From Clostridiales bacterium (lineage in GTDB: Bacteria; Bacillota; Clostridia; Oscillospirales; CAG-272), in the NCBI GenBank assembly GCA_021202555.1, contig JAJQCT010000011.1:62001-126000 (forward strand): a DNA stretch of 64,000 nt, given 5' to 3'. The notes beneath the pieces were generated by a model. That model did no database searches and was not told where the DNA came from. It was given only the letters and a program-made list of their open reading frames with translations. Shown here piece after piece: positions 59,521-64,000 of this stretch. The number at the start of each line of letters is the position of its first letter. Positions within the stretch are counted from its first letter, which is position 1. A program made the position numbers and the translations under genes.

Positions 59521-60981
59521 TTAAGTTCCAATCTTCGTGAGTGATTTCTCGATTGCCTTCGTTATTGCCTTGTTGAGAGAAGCGTAAAGAGTGGATACGT
59601 TTGCGCCAGAAGTCGAAAGTGAGGTCTTAGCGCCGCCCCAGTCGAAGAACACTCCGAGGTCATAGCAGCGATACTCGAAGATTATGTCGAGCATTCCCTG
59701 AGATTCCTCGTCACGCGAGTAGCGTCCCTGAAGCTGAATTTCATAGTAAGCGGGAGTGAGGATCTGCTGTCCATAGTATGCGAGAGCCTCAGATACGATG
59801 CCAACCCATTCTGCGTCGGGATGTACGTACTCAATCATCATTACGCTTGCGTTATACGCTATGTAGGAATAATAGCGGTCAACTTCCGATGAATACTTAG
59901 GATAAGGAACGATACCGAACTCATAATCGCAGTTACGGTATTCCTCAGCGAATGCGATAACCTCTGTTCCGAAGAGCGTCTGGCACTGCTCGATTGCAGT
60001 CGTTATGAACGCAACGTCATCGGGCGATACAACCTCGGTATTTCCCATAAGATCCGCAATGTCCTCATAAACCTCAACGAACTCATCGGTGCCCCATGAA
60101 ACCTGCGGATATCCGCTCGAGTCGAGAGTTATAAGCTTAAGTCCTGCGGATTCCCAGCTTGCCGCGTAGTTTTCGGAGTGCGTGCAGAGACCGTAAATGT
60201 CTCCCGAGTCACGCTCGCCGTTAGCGTTTATGTCCTGGTCGCATTCGTCAGCCATCGCGAACATTACGTCCCATGTCCATGTGCCTGCGTAAACCTCATC
60301 GTAGGGAGTTGTCGTAATCTTTGAGTTCGATTCGAGAATGTCCTTCATGAAGTACATAACCCAGATGCAGTCCTTGTCGTTTGTCGCGATGTCGCCTGCC
60401 ACCATGTAGTGACCGCCCATGAGCGCGAGCTGTTCAGTCGCGTCAGCGTTCCACCATGATTTGTCAAGGTCAATATAGAATGTCTCATCTACATTGAGCG
60501 CGTAGCCTGCGCCGACGGCAGTACACGTCGAACCCATATTGTTGAATATGATGTCATAGTCTGCCGTGTTCGAGTCAGCGTCCGTCTTCATGAGCGTGTA
60601 AATGTCCGAACCGAGGTCATCCTGAACCTCAGTGATGGTTACGTTCAGAAGCTCCTCAACAGCGAGATTGCGCAGGTAGTAAGCCTGGTCAACCGTGTCG
60701 TCCTGCGGCTCGTCGAAGTCCATCGTGCCGTAGTTGTAGTTGAGGTCATAGTTCGTCAGAATGACGAACTCCTCGCCATCGTAGTCGAGTCCCGACGGAA
60801 TGTCGAGCGTCTCCTCAACCTCATCGCCGGACGATGTGTCCGCTGCCGCTGTGTCATCGCCCGTATTCGCGTTCGCAGCGGTTGTGTCGTCCGTCTCGTC
60901 AGCCTGATTCGAGCACGACGCAAGCGCGACCGGAACGAGCACCATCAAAAGCGCAAGAAGTGCGCAAATGATTTTCTTCAT
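59521..60981 (-). CDS. Extracellular solute-binding lipoprotein (2)
   Basis: A paralogue of the gene at 57625: signal peptide ending ALASC, acidic linker, then EFVILTNYDLNYNYGTMDFD, DLDKSWWNADATEQLAL, TWTWDVMFAM and YYGQQILTPAYYEIQLQGRY. The two proteins differ throughout, so the duplication is old and the ligands may differ. ATG 60981 has CGGAGGAAAG upstream. The protein is 486 aa. No transporter subunits are nearby. Confidence 0.85.
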   Translation of the reverse strand: MKKIICALLALLMVLVPVALASCSNQADETDDTTAANANTGDDTAAADTSSGDEVEETLDIPSGLDYDGEEFVILTNYDLNYNYGTMDFDEPQDDTVDQAYYLRNLAVEELLNVTITEVQDDLGSDIYTLMKTDADSNTADYDIIFNNMGSTCTAVGAGYALNVDETFYIDLDKSWWNADATEQLALMGGHYMVAGDIATNDKDCIWVMYFMKDILESNSKITTTPYDEVYAGTWTWDVMFAMADECDQDINANGERDSGDIYGLCTHSENYAASWESAGLKLITLDSSGYPQVSWGTDEFVEVYEDIADLMGNTEVVSPDDVAFITTAIEQCQTLFGTEVIAFAEEYRNCDYEFGIVPYPKYSSEVDRYYSYIAYNASVMMIEYVHPDAEWVGIVSEALAYYGQQILTPAYYEIQLQGRYSRDEESQGMLDIIFEYRCYDLGVFFDWGGAKTSLSTSGANVSTLYASLNKAITKAIEKSLTKIGT

Positions 60982-61138
60982 CTTTCTTTCCTCCGTGATA
61001 AGCATGATATGCTTAGTATTGCTTCTATATATTAACCCAAACAAGTGAATCGTATGTTTCGGGTGTGTGAACTAATAGTAAATTCCGAGGGGGTTTATGT
61101 TTCATCGCGCGGAGGGTGAAAAAATATGCATTTGGGTA

Positions 61139-61167
61139 TTGACAAAGCGTGCCGCAAAGGGTAAAAT
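61139..61167 (+). promoter_or_regulatory. Promoter of the KDPG aldolase gene
   Basis: TTGACA (61139-61144), 17 bp, TAAAAT (61162-61167), about 75 nt before the start codon. Confidence 0.85.
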
Positions 61168-61250
61168 AAGATTATCGAATGTGCGTGCTTTCAATAATTT
61201 TCAACATTTCGGAAAGGGAGCCTCCGCGCGCCGGAGGCAGGTATCACAGA

Positions 61251-61892
61251 ATGAACAAAACGCTTGAAACGCTCGGTGGGGTGGGAGTTGTCCCCGTCAT
61301 AAAAATCGAGGACGCGGGCGACGCGTCCCCGCTCGCAGAATCGCTCATTGCGGGAGGAATACCCGCGGCTGAGGTCACATTCCGCACCTCATGCGCCGCC
61401 GAGGCGATAGAGGCGATGGCGCGGGAATTTCCCGATATGGCAGTCGGCGCGGGTACGGTGCTTACCGTCGCGCAGGCTGACGAGGCAATTGCGGCGGGCG
61501 CGAAATTCATCGTGTCCCCGGGCTTTGACGCCGCCGTCGTGAGATACTGCGTCTCGCGCGGCGTACCGGTTCTGCCGGGCTGCGTCACGCCAACGGAAAT
61601 CATCGCGGCGATGAATCTCGGGCTTGATACGGTGAAATTTTTCCCCGCGTCCGATTTTGGCGGAGTACGCACGATAAAGGCGCTTTCGGCGCCGTTCGGA
61701 CACATGAAATTCGTCCCGACGGGAGGCGTTTCCGAGGAAAATCTCGCGGATTATCTTTCGCTTTCCTGCGTGCTTTTCGTCGGCGGCTCGTATATCGCGA
61801 CGGGAGCAATGATAAAGTCACACGACTGGGACGCAGTTACGGCAAAGGCGAAAAAATCGGCGGAAATTGTGAAAAGCATAAGGGGAAGATAA
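61251..61892 (+). CDS. eda: 2-keto-3-deoxy-6-phosphogluconate / 4-hydroxy-2-oxoglutarate aldolase
   Basis: A class I aldolase that splits KDPG to pyruvate and glyceraldehyde-3-phosphate in sugar acid catabolism. E41 (AAEVTFRT), the Schiff-base lysine K129 (LDTVKFFPAS), GAGTVLT and the phosphate loop VPTGGVSEEN are intact. ATG 61251 follows GGAGGCAGG. The 213-aa length is normal. No kinase (kdgK) or uronate genes adjoin it, so it stands as a single-gene unit with its own promoter. Confidence 0.94.
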   Translation: MNKTLETLGGVGVVPVIKIEDAGDASPLAESLIAGGIPAAEVTFRTSCAAEAIEAMAREFPDMAVGAGTVLTVAQADEAIAAGAKFIVSPGFDAAVVRYCVSRGVPVLPGCVTPTEIIAAMNLGLDTVKFFPASDFGGVRTIKALSAPFGHMKFVPTGGVSEENLADYLSLSCVLFVGGSYIATGAMIKSHDWDAVTAKAKKSAEIVKSIRGR

Positions 61893-61894
61893 CT

Positions 61895-61928
61895 TTAAGG
61901 GGGTATTTTTGCAAAAATACCCCCTTAA
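61895..61928 (+). repeat. Perfect TTTTTGCAAAAA-centred palindrome after eda
   Basis: TTAAGGGGGTATTTTT (61895-61910) is complementary to 61913-61928 around GC, followed by CAACCCCC and an A run. Same family as 18103, 29414 and 29576. It probably ends the eda transcript. Confidence 0.75.
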
Positions 61929-62007
61929 CAACCCCCAAAAATCCTTTTCAGACGCACACTGTTTTGTGGCGTGAAAAAAAGTATTGCATTTTGTGCGATA
62001 CCATGAT

Positions 62008-62970
62008 TTAACTCATATCTTCTCTCATCATCCCTATAATTTTCTCCATTCCCTCGGGTCTTGGCGCGGAAAATTCCATTTCCTCACCCGTTCTCGGATG
62101 CGTTAAAATGAGGCGCTTTGCATGAAGGCACTGACCGTCGAAAAGCTCGCGGTGTGCGCGCTCGAATTTCGTCCTGACCGCGCCGTATGTCTCATCCCCC
62201 GCGACGGGATGATGTATATACGCCATATGCACGCGTATCTGATGCGTTCTTCCAGTGTGGAGCCTGCACTCGACAAGCGCGAATTTTTCGTTTTCGGGCG
62301 AGATTAGGCGGGATTTCACCCGATAATCCGTCACAGCCTCCCTTGCCGCCGCGGCGCGCGGGGACGCGGACATTTTTACCCTGTCGCGCACGTCGCGTCC
62401 TATCGGAACGTCTATCGTTCCGCCGTCCTCTGCGGGGTATCCCACAAGAAGCGCCTCGTATATGCGGCGCATCGAATGCGTTGCGAGCTGACCCGAAAGG
62501 GAAATATGCGCCGAATCGTTTTTTGCCGCGCATATAAGCCCCGAGGTCTGCCTGTCGATTCTGTGGACGATTCCCGGGCGAGTGACGCCGCCGACGCCGG
62601 AAAGACTGTCGCCGCAGTGATAAAGCAGCGCGTTTACGAGCGTTCCGCTCTCGTTGCCGGCGCCCGGATGAACGACCATCCCCGACGGCTTGTTAATCAC
62701 GATGATGTCATCGTCCTCGTAAATGATGTCAAGCGGAATGTTCTCGGGCATAAGCTCGCACGGCGCCGCGGGGAAGAGCGTGAGCGTCACCGTGTCGCCC
62801 GCGCGAAGCGGTGTTTTTTTGACGGCAGGCGCGCCGTTTACTAAAATATCGCCCGCGTCAGCCATCCTTGCTGCCGCCGTGCGCGAAATTCCCGCCGCCG
62901 CAGCCGCAAAAACGTCGAGGCGCACCCCGACGTTTTCATCTGTCACGATATATGCTTTATTCTCCGCCAT
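62008..62970 (-). CDS. RluA/RluD-family 23S rRNA pseudouridine synthase
   Basis: A pseudouridine synthase with an N-terminal S4 domain (VRLDVFAAAAAGISRTAAARM, given as two helices) and the catalytic VHRIDRQTSG with D139. INKPSGMVVHPG and HTGRTHQIRVHM are typical of the RluD branch. ATG 62970 has GGAGAGC upstream and overlaps the lspA end by 14 nt; the repetitive upstream reading is the lspA tail in another frame. The 320-aa length is normal. The lspA-rluD order is common in Bacillota. Confidence 0.93.
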   Translation of the reverse strand: MAENKAYIVTDENVGVRLDVFAAAAAGISRTAAARMADAGDILVNGAPAVKKTPLRAGDTVTLTLFPAAPCELMPENIPLDIIYEDDDIIVINKPSGMVVHPGAGNESGTLVNALLYHCGDSLSGVGGVTRPGIVHRIDRQTSGLICAAKNDSAHISLSGQLATHSMRRIYEALLVGYPAEDGGTIDVPIGRDVRDRVKMSASPRAAAAREAVTDYRVKSRLISPENEKFALVECRLHTGRTHQIRVHMAYIHHPVAGDETYGAVRTKFERAHRELFDGQCLHAKRLILTHPRTGEEMEFSAPRPEGMEKIIGMMREDMS

Positions 62971-63592
62971 GCTCTCCGACCTCACCGCCGTTACCGTCGC
63001 CGCCGTCACCGTCGTCACTGTCGTCACCGCCGTCACCGCCGTCATTGCAGTCGTCACCGCCGTTTTCACTGCCGCCGCCAACATCGGGGGCGTTTTTTTT
63101 GTTTCTCGACTGCAAAATCAGGTCGCGCAAAAGATAAATTATCATAAGGAACGCGCCGACGGTGACAAACGAATCCGCTATATTGAATACGGCGAAATTG
63201 ATGAGCCTCACGTCGATGAAATCGACGACGTAGCCGTATAAAACGCGGTCAATCATGTTGCCGACACCGCCGCCAAGCACCATTGAAAGGCAAATCGACA
63301 AAAATGCGTCCTCGCTGCCGTATTTCACGAGCCACGCGGCGATGATTACAATCGCAATCACCGACACGGTCATGAAAAACCAGCGGGAATCCTTCAAAAT
63401 CCCGAACGCCGCGCCCGTGTTCTCGACGTAGGTGAAGTGAAACACATCCTCGATAACGGGATATGTGTCTATGTCGTAAAGATACTTCACCGCGAGGGAT
63501 TTCGTTATCCTGTCAAGCACGACCGCCAGAAGCGCGACCGCGGCGGAAACCGAAAGCAAAATCGCTTTTTTCTTTTTTTTGCTTGATGTCAT
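62957..63592 (-). CDS. lspA: Lipoprotein signal peptidase LspA with Asp/Gly-rich tail
   Basis: The aspartyl peptidase that removes signal peptides from prolipoproteins. Four membrane helices; the catalytic pair is D115 (GGVGNMIDRV) and D140 (FNIADSF), with FTYVENTGAAFG between helices. The last 40 residues are almost only Gly, Asp and Asn (GGDDCNDGGDGGDDSDDGD), encoded by a GAC/GGC-rich simple repeat; typical LspA ends near residue 165. It is needed for the many lipoproteins in this window. The tail overlaps the start of the rluD-type gene. Confidence 0.93.
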   Translation of the reverse strand: MTSSKKKKKAILLSVSAAVALLAVVLDRITKSLAVKYLYDIDTYPVIEDVFHFTYVENTGAAFGILKDSRWFFMTVSVIAIVIIAAWLVKYGSEDAFLSICLSMVLGGGVGNMIDRVLYGYVVDFIDVRLINFAVFNIADSFVTVGAFLMIIYLLRDLILQSRNKKNAPDVGGGSENGGDDCNDGGDGGDDSDDGDGGDGNGGEVGEHGGE

Positions 63593-63603
63593 CGTCAGAG
63601 CCG

Positions 63604-64000
63604 TCAGCCGTGCGCGACTACCTCACGGCAGCGCGGGCAGAGCGTTCCGCCGTCCTCGCCGTGCAGGCACTCGGTCGAATATTTCCAGCAGCGGTCGCAT
63701 CTTTCGCCGTCAGCACCCTCGACAAGCACGCCCGCAAGCCCCGCAAATGAGGCGCCCGTGAACGCATCCTTGTCGGTCGGCAGACCCTTTTCGATTTTGA
63801 CGTGCGATACGATGAAGATGTCCTCAAGCTCCGGCTCGGTGAAGCTTTCAAGCTCTGCGGCGGTTTCGTCGTCGCGGGCGTAAATCGTCACCTTCGCGTC
63901 AAGCGATTTGCCGATTTTCTTTGCCGCTCTCGCCTCCTCGAGCGCCTTCATCACATCGTCGCGCAGAAGGAAGAGACTGTCGTAATGCTCCGTTTCCGCG
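63604..64000 (-). CDS. ileS: Isoleucyl-tRNA synthetase, C-terminal part
   Basis: The 3' end of ileS; the frame stays open to the window edge. YDSLFLLRDDVMKALEEAR and IGKSLDAKV belong to the anticodon-binding region, and the C-terminal zinc finger CDRCWKYSTEC with LCPRC is the ileS Zn-binding module. It is 11 nt upstream of lspA, a frequent pairing. About 130 codons are visible. Confidence 0.93.
   Translation of the reverse strand, partial: AETEHYDSLFLLRDDVMKALEEARAAKKIGKSLDAKVTIYARDDETAAELESFTEPELEDIFIVSHVKIEKGLPTDKDAFTGASFAGLAGVLVEGADGERCDRCWKYSTECLHGEDGGTLCPRCREVVAHG

Noticed and set aside
62971..63084. Thr/Val/Ala-rich N-terminal extension of the pseudouridine synthase
   Set aside because: It is the lspA simple repeat in another frame; the S4 domain starts normally at 62970.

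Overview
The window looks like a chromosomal piece of a mesophilic member of the Clostridia (Bacillota). It has a Gram-positive style dcw cluster, RNase Y with YmdB, RlmH, a FakA/FakB pair, BMP-family lipoproteins, Rrf2 and ECF regulators, sigma-A type promoters (TTGACA, 17 bp, TATAAT) and lipoproteins with acidic Thr/Asp/Glu linkers. G+C is about half by eye. The alpha-L-fucosidase, a GHL10-like lipoprotein and two sugar-type binding proteins would suit a gut or rumen resident. I cannot place it below class. The sporulation genes spoIIGA, sigE and sigG, which often follow ftsZ in spore formers, are not there.

Layout. 1-13977: mraZ (3' end), rsmH, an FtsL-like protein, a PASTA class B PBP, murE, murF, mraY, ftsW, murG, divIB and ftsZ, with no murD, murC, murB or ftsA. 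14104-17538: an OmpR-type two-component system beside an HtrA-like protease, with phased TGTGA repeats upstream of the protease gene. 17652-20482: a small helical protein, a methyltransferase and an Rrf2/SDR pair. 20538-31193 (minus): rny, ymdB, a galactokinase-like gene, a membrane protein, a WalJ-like hydrolase, rlmH, a WG-repeat protein, mnmG, rsmG and tcdA. 31537-38237: a flavin reductase, xpt and a BMP-type purine/nucleoside ABC importer. 38433-39138 (minus): a type III toxin-antitoxin locus of CptIN type whose RNA repeats fold as pseudoknots on paper. 39372-42383: a fucosidase and an Rpn-like nuclease gene, each behind a copy of the same promoter-bearing direct repeat, then tRNA-Val. 42919-48205: two paralogous lipoproteins, tRNA-Leu, a four-helix-bundle protein, an S66 peptidase, L28 and two small conserved genes. 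48215-51494 (minus): a GHL10 lipoprotein, an iron ADH and L19. 52137-56271: an ECF sigma/anti-sigma pair, FakA/FakB and an MNT/HEPN pair. 56526-64000: S9/L13, two orphan solute-binding proteins, KDPG aldolase, an RluD-type synthase, LspA and the 3' end of ileS.

The most unusual content is between the genes. Many intergenic regions hold near-perfect palindromes with 3-nt loops, grouped into families with constant linkers and variable stems. Family 1 (near 18184, 42395, 46714, 51764 and 59327) usually starts with a sigma-A promoter with an extended -10. It alternates variable hairpins with a conserved linker and ends in a conserved AATATTCACGG core, directly upstream of a gene on the same strand. 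Family 2 starts at or just after stop codons (38240, 39341, 56390, 56495). Other families have an ATTTCACC linker (45577-45717), a TTTTGCAAAA-centred palindrome (18103, 29414, 29576, 61895) or a CGGGC-TGC-GCCCG hairpin with direct repeats (40879-42306). I know of no described system matching family 1.
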